Below are positions 7,131 through 15,890 of a stretch of 64,000 nucleotides of DNA, piece by piece. The position numbers were made by a program, and so were the translations under genes. The notes beneath the pieces are model-generated. The model worked only from the letters and a program-made list of their open reading frames with translations. It had not been told where the DNA came from and made no database searches. Position 1 is the first letter of the stretch. Every line of letters begins with the position of its first letter. The stretch is from an uncultured Collinsella sp. (GTDB taxonomy: Bacteria > Actinomycetota > Coriobacteriia > Coriobacteriales > Coriobacteriaceae). The stretch covers positions 24,194 to 88,193 of the forward strand of contig UQLF01000009.1 in NCBI GenBank assembly GCA_900541875.1, given 5' to 3'.

Positions 7131-10100
7131 TTAGCCCAGCAGGTCGATGACGTTGAAGCCGGCGTTGCTCTTGGCGATGACGTCTCGGCCGCCAAAGACG
7201 CAGGAGGGCGAGACGGCCGCAATGCGCGTCACGTCGGCGCCGAGAGTGCGCAGCTCACCGGGCGTGGCGGCGAGCATCTGGGCGCGGCGCTCCTCGCGTG
7301 CATGCGGATCGAGCCCGGCCAGGTAGGTCGTGTTGCGGCGCTTGGTGAGCGCATAGGGCTTCACCGGCGCATCCATGCCGCTCACGCAGCTCACGATAAA
7401 GCCCTCAAAGGCGGCCTCGTCGGGCTCAAAGCTGCCGAGCCATTTGCCTGCGCGCGCCACGCGCTCAATCGAGGGATCGATTGCCGGGTCGCGGTAGGTG
7501 TAGAACGCCGCCTGACGCTCGCCTGCCGCGCGGAATCCGCAGCCGTACGCGCCGCCCTTTACGCGGATCTCGTTCCACAGGTAGTCGTAGGAGAGCGCGT
7601 TGGCGGCAACCGCCCAGGCGCCTGTCACGTCGAGCCCCAAGCGACGCGGGTCGCACGCGCTTGCCGCAAAGCAGATGTCGCTGGGGATGACAAAAGCCTC
7701 GTGGCGGTCGCACGGCGTCGGCACCACGAGCGCGTCGCGGCCGGCATCGGCGCTGTCGCCAGCGTCCAGCCCCAGGTCGCCCGCGGCGGCCCAGTACGCG
7801 TTAAAGTCCTCGTTGCTGCCGGTAAAGCTCGCCAGGCAGCCGTCGGCCACAAAGATGCGGCCTGCCAGCTCGGCAAGCTTGGCACGCAGGTCGTCCAGTC
7901 GCTCGTCAAAGTGCTCGAGCAGATCGCGCAGGAACAGGTAGAAATCCACGCCCGAAAGCTGCTCGCGCACTACGGCCGAAGGTGAGCTGTAGCTCATCGC
8001 GCGGCCGAGCGCCGCCGAGTGACCGTTGTTGATAAAGCCCTGCTCAAGCCCAATGCGAATCTGCGTGAGCACGTCGCGCATGCGGTCGGCATCGGCATTG
8101 AGCAAAAGCGTGCTCGACCACACCTCGCGCGGCAGGCTCGCCAGCGCATCGATCTTCTCGGACAGGGCGCCGGCGCTCACCAGCAGGTAGGGGCGCACGC
8201 CGTCCACGTCGGGTTGGGTCATGACCTCGGTCGTAAAGCTCAAAAAGCCCAGCTTGCCGGCGAGCAAGTTGTCGAGCTCCTCGGCCGAGTGCTCGCTCGT
8301 GGGCAGCTGTTTGAGCAGGCGGCAGAGCAGCGTCACATAAGGCAGGTCCTCAAACGCGACGCAGCTCAGGTCGAAATACTGCATGGCGTAGGCCAGACGG
8401 TTGGTGGGGATGCCGTGGCGCAGGCAGGGGATGGGCGCGGTCGTGTCCACAATCAGCGGCGGCTCGGGGCGCGCCTCGCCAATGTCGGACACGCGCAGGC
8501 GCGGCAGCGTAGCCTTGGCCTCGGGTGTGTCTTCCGCCTCCTGTGCGGCACGCAGCGCGGCCGTGCGCTCGACCACGTCGGCCAGCTCGGCATCGGTCAT
8601 GGCATCGCGCTTGGCTGCCAGCTCGGCGGCCTCGGCACCCTCCGAACCCTCGGCGGCGTCCACCGGCACCAGCTCGACCAGCGCCATGTGGTCGTTTTCC
8701 AGCACCAGCTCGCGCAGCAGGTCCTCAAAGTAGCTGCCATCCAGCTCGCCACGCAGCTCCTCGTACACCGGGCCGTACTTGAGTGCCAGCGTCGCGGCGT
8801 CGTCATCGTAGAGCCAGGTGCTCAGCGCGTCGCACGCAATGGCCACACCGTCGGCGATACCGTAGTCGCGCTGGCGCAGGTCGTATTCGTTGCTGCTGAT
8901 GATGGCTTCCAAGCGCTCGCGCGGAACGCCGTGCTTGCACAGGTCGCGGCAGGAGTCCTGGAACACGCGGCGCAGATCGCGCGCCACGCCGGGCTGCGCG
9001 TTTTGCAGCATGATGAGCTCGTAGGGCTGCAGGCTCTCGGCCGCGGTGTAGCTCACCACGTTGCCGCCCAGGCCGGCGGCCAGAATGGCCTTCTTAACCG
9101 GCGCTTCGTTGGAGCCCAGCAACGCCTCGAACAGGATATCCGCCGCGATCGTGCGCTTACGGTCGAGCGCGCTGCCCAGCACCAGGCCCAGGCCAACCAG
9201 GGCGTTCTCGGGCGTGGTTGCCATCTCGACGCGCTTATACTCGCAGGTCACGGGCGCTTGCACGCCCAGCGGATTGGGCGCCAGCGTGGACGGGTCCTCG
9301 CCGGCGGCGACGGCAGCGTCCATGCGGCGACTCGCGGCACTCGGCTGCGACAGATAGCGCTCGTCCAAAAAGGCCAGTGCGCGGTCCACGTCCAGGTCGC
9401 CGTAGAGCGTGATATAGGAGTTGGAAGGATTGTAGTGGCGCGCGTGCGTATCCAGGAACTGCTCGTAGGTGAGCGCAGGGATCGCGCGTGGGTCACCGCC
9501 GCTCTCGTGCGCATAGGCGGTGTCGGGATAGAGCGCGGCGTTGACGGCGTCGTCCAGCACGCTCATGGGGTCGGACAACGCGCCCTTCATCTCGTTGAAC
9601 ACCACGCCGTTATAGCGCAGCGTGCCCTCGCGCAGGCTCGCGAAGCTGCCGTCGCCCTCGCCCTCGGCGCCCTCCGGCAGGTCCAACTCGTAGTGCCAGC
9701 CCTCCTGCTCAAAAATGGTGGGTTTGGTGTAGATGGCCGGGTTGAACACAGCGTCCAGGTACACGTCCATTAGGTTGTACAGATCCTGCTCGTTGGTGGT
9801 GGCAACGGGGTAGATGGTCTTGTCGGGGTAGGTCATGGCGTTGAGGAACGTCTGCATGGAGCTCTTGATTAAGTCGACAAACGGCTCCTTGACGGGAAAC
9901 TTGGCCGATCCGCACAGCACCGAGTGCTCAAGAATATGGAACACGCCGGTGGAATCGGCCGGAGGCGTCTTAAAGCCAATGGCAAAGGCCTTGTTCTCGT
10001 CGTCGCACGCCAGGTACAGCAGGCGAGCGCCCGAGGCAGTGTGGCGCAGCACGTAAGCGTCCGAGTCGAGCTCGGGCACGGTCTCGCAGCGCTCGACGGT

Positions 10101-10175
10101 AAAGCCATGGCAGGTGGCGTCGGGCACCAGCAGCGCGGCGGCTGCGGCGCGCGGGTCGGTTGAGGTGGTGGACAT
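7131..10175 (-). CDS. M16C family zinc metallopeptidase (PreP/Cym1-like)
   Basis: 1014 aa from ATG 10175 (MSTTSTDPRAAAAALL), preceded by AAAGGAG at 7 nt; the longer open frame to 10382 lacks a site. The inverted zinc motif HxxEH is at His80-Glu83-His84 (VFHILEHSVLCGS), followed by the family hallmark PVKEPFVDLIKSSMQTFLNA. Four M16 repeats with a central helical linker (about 500-560) fit the 1000-aa presequence-protease type, which degrades short unfolded peptides in a closed chamber. No signal peptide, so cytoplasmic. Monocistronic. Confidence 0.93.
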   Translation of the reverse strand: MSTTSTDPRAAAAALLVPDATCHGFTVERCETVPELDSDAYVLRHTASGARLLYLACDDENKAFAIGFKTPPADSTGVFHILEHSVLCGSAKFPVKEPFVDLIKSSMQTFLNAMTYPDKTIYPVATTNEQDLYNLMDVYLDAVFNPAIYTKPTIFEQEGWHYELDLPEGAEGEGDGSFASLREGTLRYNGVVFNEMKGALSDPMSVLDDAVNAALYPDTAYAHESGGDPRAIPALTYEQFLDTHARHYNPSNSYITLYGDLDVDRALAFLDERYLSQPSAASRRMDAAVAAGEDPSTLAPNPLGVQAPVTCEYKRVEMATTPENALVGLGLVLGSALDRKRTIAADILFEALLGSNEAPVKKAILAAGLGGNVVSYTAAESLQPYELIMLQNAQPGVARDLRRVFQDSCRDLCKHGVPRERLEAIISSNEYDLRQRDYGIADGVAIACDALSTWLYDDDAATLALKYGPVYEELRGELDGSYFEDLLRELVLENDHMALVELVPVDAAEGSEGAEAAELAAKRDAMTDAELADVVERTAALRAAQEAEDTPEAKATLPRLRVSDIGEARPEPPLIVDTTAPIPCLRHGIPTNRLAYAMQYFDLSCVAFEDLPYVTLLCRLLKQLPTSEHSAEELDNLLAGKLGFLSFTTEVMTQPDVDGVRPYLLVSAGALSEKIDALASLPREVWSSTLLLNADADRMRDVLTQIRIGLEQGFINNGHSAALGRAMSYSSPSAVVREQLSGVDFYLFLRDLLEHFDERLDDLRAKLAELAGRIFVADGCLASFTGSNEDFNAYWAAAGDLGLDAGDSADAGRDALVVPTPCDRHEAFVIPSDICFAASACDPRRLGLDVTGAWAVAANALSYDYLWNEIRVKGGAYGCGFRAAGERQAAFYTYRDPAIDPSIERVARAGKWLGSFEPDEAAFEGFIVSCVSGMDAPVKPYALTKRRNTTYLAGLDPHAREERRAQMLAATPGELRTLGADVTRIAAVSPSCVFGGRDVIAKSNAGFNVIDLLG

Positions 10176-10447
10176 ATGCAGTCTCCTTTGACGCCCCAGC
10201 GGGGGCGAATCGAGTCGAATCCTCGTGAGTATACCCATATGGGGCCGCGGCTCTGCGGCGAACTGAAGACGATGCCAGCGGATTGGGCATAGACCCCGCG
10301 TGACCGCCGTGCGAGCGTGGAAACTTGGACGCCTATCGAATGAGAGTGGATTTTCGGACGGAATCAGCCTCAAAACGTCCAAAAGCCGTCCAAATATCCG
10401 CCCTCATTTCCCGACCGTCCAAAATCCACGCTCATCCGCCGCCCGCA
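10176..10447. other. Non-coding stretch with an imperfect inverted repeat
   Basis: No gene seen. An inverted repeat pairs 10342-10361 (GAGAGTGGATTTTCGGACGG) with 10415-10433 (CCGTCCAAAATCCACGCTC), with two further CGTCCAAA words between the arms. This would fold as a long interrupted hairpin; function unknown. Confidence 0.4.
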
Positions 10448-10687
10448 CATCTCTCATCTCTCATTCGTCACGAATACGAGAGATAACAGAAAGACGAGAG
10501 ATAAATATGAGAGATAACTGAGCAGCAAAGAGACAAGCAATCATAGTATTATCTCAATACCGATTGTTCTACCAGCAAAAACATGTTTATATGAAACAGA
10601 TGGCAGACATCTTATCTTTTATCTCTCACTCATCTCTAATATGAGAGATAACAGAAAGATGAGAGATAATTACGAGAGATAACTGAG
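10448..10687 (+). promoter_or_regulatory. Duplicated multi-operator array upstream of the AlbA_2 regulator
   Basis: The word GAGAGATAA occurs at 10478, 10496 and 10509, and again at 10643, 10661 and 10674, with the same 18 and 13 bp steps. The two 48-bp trios (10475-10522, 10640-10687) are near-identical and 165 bp apart. Each trio is preceded by inverted units (ATCTCTCATCTCTCAT from 10449; TTATCTCTC and CATCTCT from 10619). The array ends 57 bp before the regulator's start. Confidence 0.75.
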
Positions 10688-10744
10688 AGACGAAGGAAAT
10701 CCATTCGTGGCATTCTTCGCAGAACCGAGCGAAAGGACGTGCAG

Positions 10745-12211
10745 ATGAACGAAAACGAACTGACCGGTCTGCTCGAGTCTTTAAGGCGCATGGGCTCGGA
10801 CGATCTTAACGTCGAGGTCAAGGAGAGCGCCACAACGCTTTCCCGCGACGTATGGGAAACGGTCAGCGCTTTCGCAAACACCGCCGGCGGCATCATCGTA
10901 CTCGGAGTGAGCGAGCGCGCGGGTTTTGTCCCAGTTGCAAACTTTGAGACCGAGAAAGTGCTCAACCAATTCGTGGCGGGCATGGGCGATGCCGGCGGTC
11001 GCGGAAAGCTGGCCAATCCGCCCAAATACACCATTGAGCGCGTGGAGCTCCAGGGCACCGTGGTTCTGGTCATCACGATTGAGGAGCTCGACCCGTCGAG
11101 CAAGCCTTGCTATGTCATAGAGCGGGGCGCCCAGGGTGGCAGCTACAAGCGCATCGATGACAAAGATGTGCCGCTTTCATCGACCGAGGTGCTCGCATTG
11201 GCGTCATACGGTCGAGCGACTCCGAGCGATCGCGACGCGGTGGTGGGCGCGGGCGTGGACGATCTCGACGAGACGCTGGTCGACCGTACGATAGACCGGG
11301 CTTTCTCGTTGACGCCCCGGGCAATGCGCGGCGCGCCGGACAAACAAACGAAGCTGGAGCGCCTAAATTTCCTTGATTCCCAGGGCAATGTCACCAAGGC
11401 TGGACTCCTAGTTGCGGGCACCTACCCTCAGCAGTTTTATCCCAAGCTCTTTATCGACATGGCTGTCTATGCGGGGACCCGGAAAGGCACGGCGGGGTCG
11501 CTGAGGTTCATGGACCACACAATCTGTGAGGGAACGTTGGGCGAGATGATCTCGGATGCTGTCGCGGCCGTCGCCAAGAATTTGCGGCGAACCTCGACCG
11601 TCCAAGGCGTCTCGCGTGTCGACTCGCTGGAGATTCCCGAGGAGGTTCTGCGCGAGGCAATCGCCAACGCCGTAATCCATCGAGAATACGGGGATCGGTT
11701 CTGTGGACAATCGATTGCCGTCGACGTCTTTGACGATCGTGTCGAGGTGACGAATCCTGGCGGCCTTTACGGGGGAAAGACTCGCGAGAACTTGTTTGAC
11801 GGCAGCTCCCGATGCCGTAACGCGACGCTCGTGAAACTCATGTCGATTGTCCCGCTGCCGGATGGCGCAGGTTCGCCGGCTGAGGGCAATGGCTCGGGCA
11901 TCCCGATGATGATCGATGCCATGCGCGCGCATGGTCTGGCCGAGCCCCTGTTCTGCCCGGGGTTCGATCGGTTCAAGGTCGTACTTTACCGTTCAAAGAT
12001 CGAGCCGGTCGATCATAGCGGGGGCTTAATTGTGACGGCACTCAAACACTACGGCGAGCTGGGGACGCGTGAGCTGGCAGAACGCACGGGGCTTACAATT
12101 TCCCAGGTTAGGTCGCGCGTCAACGCGCTCATTGCTCAAGGCGAGCTTGAGCCCACGGCGCCGGCGACGAGCCGCAACCGCAAGTATCGACTGTCAGAGC
12201 GCGTGGAATAA
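10745..12211 (+). CDS. AlbA_2 (Schlafen-like) / ATP-binding winged-helix regulator
   Basis: 488 aa from ATG 10745 with AAAGGA 7 nt upstream (GTG 10739 is too close to that site). N-terminal AlbA_2 domain (about 10-125: LNVEVKESATTLSRDVWETVSAFANTAGGIIVLGV) and a middle GHKL-like HATPase_c_4 region (about 290-395: EEVLREAIANAVIHREYGD, then DVFDDRVEVTNPGGL). The C-terminal winged helix (about 425-485) includes ELAERTGLTISQVRSRVNALIAQGEL. Proteins of this plan are annotated as transcriptional regulators or RNA-binding ATPases. The operator array in front points to autoregulation. It has no operon partner. Confidence 0.85.
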   Translation: MNENELTGLLESLRRMGSDDLNVEVKESATTLSRDVWETVSAFANTAGGIIVLGVSERAGFVPVANFETEKVLNQFVAGMGDAGGRGKLANPPKYTIERVELQGTVVLVITIEELDPSSKPCYVIERGAQGGSYKRIDDKDVPLSSTEVLALASYGRATPSDRDAVVGAGVDDLDETLVDRTIDRAFSLTPRAMRGAPDKQTKLERLNFLDSQGNVTKAGLLVAGTYPQQFYPKLFIDMAVYAGTRKGTAGSLRFMDHTICEGTLGEMISDAVAAVAKNLRRTSTVQGVSRVDSLEIPEEVLREAIANAVIHREYGDRFCGQSIAVDVFDDRVEVTNPGGLYGGKTRENLFDGSSRCRNATLVKLMSIVPLPDGAGSPAEGNGSGIPMMIDAMRAHGLAEPLFCPGFDRFKVVLYRSKIEPVDHSGGLIVTALKHYGELGTRELAERTGLTISQVRSRVNALIAQGELEPTAPATSRNRKYRLSERVE

Positions 12212-12311
12212 ATGCGTTAGTGGACGAGGCGAACCAATAATCGACCTTCAATTGGCGCCCACTAAGGTAAAGCGGTTGTTGCTCAGTCGACGGTGATGCT
12301 AATGACTCGGC

Positions 12312-12803
12312 TTACGCCGGCATGGCCCCGAACCCGTCTATCAAGAACAGCCTAAGAACCAGCTTGATGACATATCCCGGTTTGACTTCAGCCGTGTCAA
12401 AGACGTGACGCTCGGCGAGCTCGCTGCAGTATGCATAGATGTCGCGGATAAGGTCCGCGCCCGAAAGCGTAAACATGTAGCCTGCGTCCGAAAGCGCATT
12501 GGGCGCGGCGGGCAACTTGGCCATGTGGCAGAACGTTTGCAGGTCGGGCGCCATAACATTCTGGTAGTCGAGGTGGCCGTTGACATCCTGTTCGGCAAGC
12601 TCCAATTGGCGCACAAAATCCAGCGCCGCTGCTAACACAAAGCTCGGCGTAGGCGCATTGACGTCCTGAGTGGTCGCCACGAGCCTGCCCGCCGCCTGTG
12701 TGACAAGCCAAGCGACCTCGCGCTGGCAACGCACGGCCTTGCGCGTAACCGGCTTGATGGACGAAGAAGAAACGCTCCCCTTAGGCGGATTCGAAGCAGC
12801 CAT
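12312..12803 (-). CDS. Hypothetical protein
   Basis: 163 aa from ATG 12803 with GGAGGG at 5-6 nt. Not recognised. A Ser/Lys-rich, probably disordered N-terminus (1-25) is followed by a mainly helical body (TRKAVRCQREVAWLVTQAAGRL, then SFVLAAALDFVRQLELAEQDVNG), soluble, with no signal peptide and no cysteine motif. Its stop lies about 100 bp from that of the AlbA_2 regulator, and it is divergent from the HNH nuclease gene. A strong RBS and clean codon use support a real gene. Confidence 0.7.
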   Translation of the reverse strand: MAASNPPKGSVSSSSIKPVTRKAVRCQREVAWLVTQAAGRLVATTQDVNAPTPSFVLAAALDFVRQLELAEQDVNGHLDYQNVMAPDLQTFCHMAKLPAAPNALSDAGYMFTLSGADLIRDIYAYCSELAERHVFDTAEVKPGYVIKLVLRLFLIDGFGAMPA

Positions 12804-13018
12804 AAGACCCTCCCATGAACAATCCGGCCCAACAAGCCCGGATGAAACACGTGCTACATCAGTATACAGGGAAGTGGGGTAGCGGGGTACAAGCGCGCCA
12901 GCGGCAAACCGAGAGCATCAACGATGTGCCGATCGCGGAATGAGATCTCGTAATAATTGACTCTCGGCCATATTATTGAGGGGCATGACTCGCGTTCGTA
13001 TGGTTGTAGGTGCTGGCG

Positions 13019-14101
13019 ATGAACGACATTGACCTTGCTGTTCCGTTGATGGATGGACCAAGCTATGACCGCGCCTGCAGTCTCGTGCCTTCCGAATACG
13101 TTGAGGCATGGGAGTGGTTTCTGGGTGAGGAACAGCGCGGCGGCGTTTGGACCAGCCTTCCGCACCACACCAAGGAAGATAGCCCTCAGTATCAGTACCG
13201 TTTGAGAATTGGCTCGGACTTCTTTCCCGTAACGCGGGATTCAGGGATCTTCTGGCCGGGCCAGGATCGGGTGAAGCAAGATCCCAATAAGATCTTTGCG
13301 CTTTCGGTCCATAACTCTAAAAAGAGCTTCTACACCGATGTGCCTCCGCTCTATTTGGACGATGGCACGTGGGTCATTAAGTATTCGGTTCAAGCGCCAG
13401 GCGCCGTTGGTTCTCGAGACCAAGACTATAACCGTAAAATGCTCAACTGCATGGAATGTGGCGTTCCGGTCGGAGTCATATTTGCAACCGAGGTGGGCTA
13501 TAAGGTGCTCGGCCTTGCGTTTGTTGAGCGGTTCGAGCCCGAAAACGGATGGTTTGTTCTGCACGGTCCTGTTCATAAAGGCGGACCGGACCCTCGTTTT
13601 GCACCCGACATGAGTTATCTGAAGCACATGCCCGTCGATATTGAGTTTGCCGGACAGGGTACGACCGACGACGAAAAGGTCCGCTATGCGTTAAGGCGCG
13701 AGCGATTGGGGCAGCAATGGTTCCGCAAGCAGCTCGTTGCCGCCTATGATGGCCGTTGCGCGGTGTCGGACTGCGGCGTCAGCGAAGCTCTGGAGGCTGC
13801 ACATATCGAGAATTACTCGGGACCCAAATCGCAGGTTGCCAGCAACGGCATTCTGCTTCGGCGCGACTTACATGCTTTATTCGATGCTCATCTGATTTCG
13901 TTTGAGCCTGTTTGCGGCGAATATCGGCTGTGCGGATCGTACCTGCTGGATAAGACCGACTACGCTTCCTTTGCGGGTGCGACGCTAAGGCAGCCGAATG
14001 AGCGTCAGTGGCGACCCAATACGGTGTTTCTTGAGGCCCATCGCATCGAGTTCGATCGCTCGGAAAAGAAGCGTGAAAAGGCGGGGCTTCTGCCGTATTA
14101 G
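13019..14101 (+). CDS. HNH endonuclease domain protein
   Basis: 360 aa from ATG 13019 (MNDIDLAVPL); GTG 13010 in frame is an alternative. The C-terminal HNH domain (about 240-310) reads CAVSDCGVSEALEAAHIENYSG, then SNGILLRRDLHALFDAHLISF, with the metal-binding His pair and Asn/His nucleophile region intact. The N-terminal 230 residues match no domain I can name. Such standalone HNH proteins in accessory regions are often restriction or defence nucleases. No methyltransferase is adjacent; the neighbour downstream is a small zinc-ribbon protein. Confidence 0.82.
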   Translation: MNDIDLAVPLMDGPSYDRACSLVPSEYVEAWEWFLGEEQRGGVWTSLPHHTKEDSPQYQYRLRIGSDFFPVTRDSGIFWPGQDRVKQDPNKIFALSVHNSKKSFYTDVPPLYLDDGTWVIKYSVQAPGAVGSRDQDYNRKMLNCMECGVPVGVIFATEVGYKVLGLAFVERFEPENGWFVLHGPVHKGGPDPRFAPDMSYLKHMPVDIEFAGQGTTDDEKVRYALRRERLGQQWFRKQLVAAYDGRCAVSDCGVSEALEAAHIENYSGPKSQVASNGILLRRDLHALFDAHLISFEPVCGEYRLCGSYLLDKTDYASFAGATLRQPNERQWRPNTVFLEAHRIEFDRSEKKREKAGLLPY

Positions 14102-14223
14102 CGTATTTGGCTTTGGCGGTCTTTTACGATCGTGTCTTTTGATCGGATCGCGTGGCGATGCAATCTCGCGCGCACTTGCTGGTGCATGCTCTTCCTGGTT
14201 TGAATAACGGGAAGGGAGCGAGC

Positions 14224-14508
14224 GTGAGCTGGCGAGGCGATATTGCGATGGGGAAGTACGGAAAACTGCCGTGTGCCCTTATAGACAACAATATGTTTCC
14301 GAGCGTAGAGGTTGATCGCGGGTCGTTTGTCGTCACCTGCCCTTGCTGCGGCTCGCAAATACCGTGTCTCGACATTCGGTTCATCGATGCGCGCGACAGA
14401 CTCAGCGACGAAGTGAGGAAACGTACGGGCGTTCATATGCCGGTGTATCCGGAGAAATGCCCTGTTTGTGGCCTCGATATCGTGTACGACGCCGGCGACG
14501 AGGGATAG
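14224..14508 (+). CDS. Small zinc-ribbon-like protein
   Basis: 94 aa from GTG 14224, chosen for AAGGGAG 5 nt upstream; an ATG at 14251 is a possible shorter start. Two CxxC pairs, TCPCCGSQI (about 41-44) and KCPVCGLDI (about 80-83), would bind one zinc ion. No family recognised. It is 122 bp downstream of the HNH nuclease on the same strand and may be transcribed with it; a partner role is only a guess. Confidence 0.6.
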   Translation: MSWRGDIAMGKYGKLPCALIDNNMFPSVEVDRGSFVVTCPCCGSQIPCLDIRFIDARDRLSDEVRKRTGVHMPVYPEKCPVCGLDIVYDAGDEG

Positions 14509-14545
14509 GTGATGCAGAGGGGTTGGCTGTGAGTGTCTTTTGCCT

Positions 14546-15232
14546 CTATAAATAAATCCCCTCACCAAGCTGCTTATGGAACTCGGCGTGATGGCCGCGT
14601 GCCCAGGTAAAGAGCGCCTGGTCAAAGTCGGTGCGCGTGGTCGGGACGCCAAAGACGCCGGCAACTTCGACGCGCACAAACTCCAGTGCCGGCAGCTTGT
14701 TGATGGCAGTGAGGGCAAACGGGGACGAGGGCTCCTCGAACAGATAGCGGCTGCCTTGCAGCGCGTCGCAACTGGTGCACGTGTTGCCGAGCGACGGGGC
14801 TTTGGAGGCTCGCGCGCCTACGGGCTTGTAGCCGCAGCGCTTATGAAGGTAGTCGCGGATCTCGCCCGGCACGCAGCCAAGAGCGGGCACGATGGCGAGT
14901 GCGTTGGCGTTGGCCGTGTCGATGGCAATGTGCCCGGCTTCGTTGGGCGCGTGCGCGATGGCGATGCTCTTGTCGTTATCGGTTCGATAGGGAATGCCGA
15001 AGGCCGCGACCGAGGTCTCTTTGTGGCACTTCCAGCACTCGCGCTTGCCCAGTACTAAATATATATACGGCGCTGAGGGGTCGGATCGGTCAACACCGGG
15101 CAGCCACTCGGCAAAGGGCTCGGGGTTGACGCCGCTGGGTACATACCAGATCTTCTTGGTCCGGTCCCATTTGGCGCCCAGCGCCTTGGCTTCTTCTTTG
15201 TGCGAAAAGGGGACATTGAGCTCGGTGCGCAT
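14546..15232 (-). CDS. DUF5710 domain protein
   Basis: 228 aa from ATG 15232 (MRTELNVPFSHKEEAKALGAKWD), with AAGGAG 6 nt upstream; the open frame extends to 15505 but lacks a site. The first 50 residues are a DUF5710 module (NVPFSHKEEAKALGAKWDRTKKIWYVP), found at the ends of phage or plasmid primases and other nucleic-acid enzymes. The rest is unassigned but carries a CWKC pair and TCTSC, suggesting metal binding. It lies about 300 bp from tRNA-Val on the same strand, a common place for acquired genes. Confidence 0.8.
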   Translation of the reverse strand: MRTELNVPFSHKEEAKALGAKWDRTKKIWYVPSGVNPEPFAEWLPGVDRSDPSAPYIYLVLGKRECWKCHKETSVAAFGIPYRTDNDKSIAIAHAPNEAGHIAIDTANANALAIVPALGCVPGEIRDYLHKRCGYKPVGARASKAPSLGNTCTSCDALQGSRYLFEEPSSPFALTAINKLPALEFVRVEVAGVFGVPTTRTDFDQALFTWARGHHAEFHKQLGEGIYL

Positions 15233-15529
15233 GGCGGCTCCTTGGTGCTGCAGGTGCAAGTGGCTCAAGGATACCGCAGGGCGCAGACATCGCGGCGTTT
15301 TGCTGAGAAGTTGCGGCTCGGATGGGTTCGAGACGCGTTGGTCTCGGCCTCGGTGGCTATTGGGGCGGTTTTGATTGACTGCGGAGTCAGCCGGGATAGG
15401 CACCTGGGTCGCTGACGCGGTTTTGTGTATGGACAGGGTGGTTGTTTGGGTGGTTGGAGTTGCCAGCGGATTTGGCGACATAAAACAAAACAGCCCATAG
15501 GACATAGCCTCTGAGCTGCGAACATTTGG

Positions 15530-15601
15530 TGGGCGTTAGAAGATTTGAACTTCTGACCTCTTCCGTGTCAGGGAAGCGCTCTCCCCCTGAGCTAAACGCC
15601 C
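15530..15601 (-). tRNA. tRNA-Val (GAC)
   Basis: 72-nt cloverleaf on the minus strand: acceptor GGGCGTT/AACGCCC, anticodon stem CTTCC/GGAAG around CTGACAC (anticodon GAC), T-arm AGAAGTTCAAATCTTCT, discriminator A. CCA is not encoded. Unlike the other five tRNA genes here, it has no downstream duplication. Confidence 0.96.
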
Positions 15602-15630
15602 GATCAAGGGTGCGCAAGCGCGCAAGGGAT

Positions 15631-15680
15631 AATATAACGGAGCCTGAACTCGGTGGCAAGAACATTTTTAAAAATCGCTT
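15631..15680 (-). promoter_or_regulatory. tRNA-Val promoter with AT-rich UP element
   Basis: Minus strand TTGCCA (15654-15659), 17 bp, TATATT (15631-15636). The stretch just upstream reads ATTTTTAAAAATGTTC, matching the AT-rich block before the other tRNA promoters in this window. Confidence 0.7.
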
Positions 15681-15890
15681 ACATTGTGGAATTCGGGGGC
15701 TTTGCCGTATCCATCTCAAAAGAGCCTGCTGCCGCGATTTGGCTGTCGCATAATGCAAGGCCATTGCGGTATCGAGCTATGGAAAGACGCCTGCGGAATT
15801 GTCCTACCGATAAGCGGACAAGCCTCCAGCTGGTGACTTCGCCGTGGTAAGGTAAGCCGAATTGTTTCCAGGCTGTTTCGGGGGAGTGGA

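Noticed and set aside
8019..9773. A 584-aa plus-strand frame opposite the M16C peptidase
   Set aside because: Shadow frame with no domain; the minus strand has the zinc motif and family blocks.
10176..10447. A small gene in the gap upstream of the M16C peptidase
   Set aside because: Short frames here have no RBS and cross the inverted repeat; nothing supports coding.
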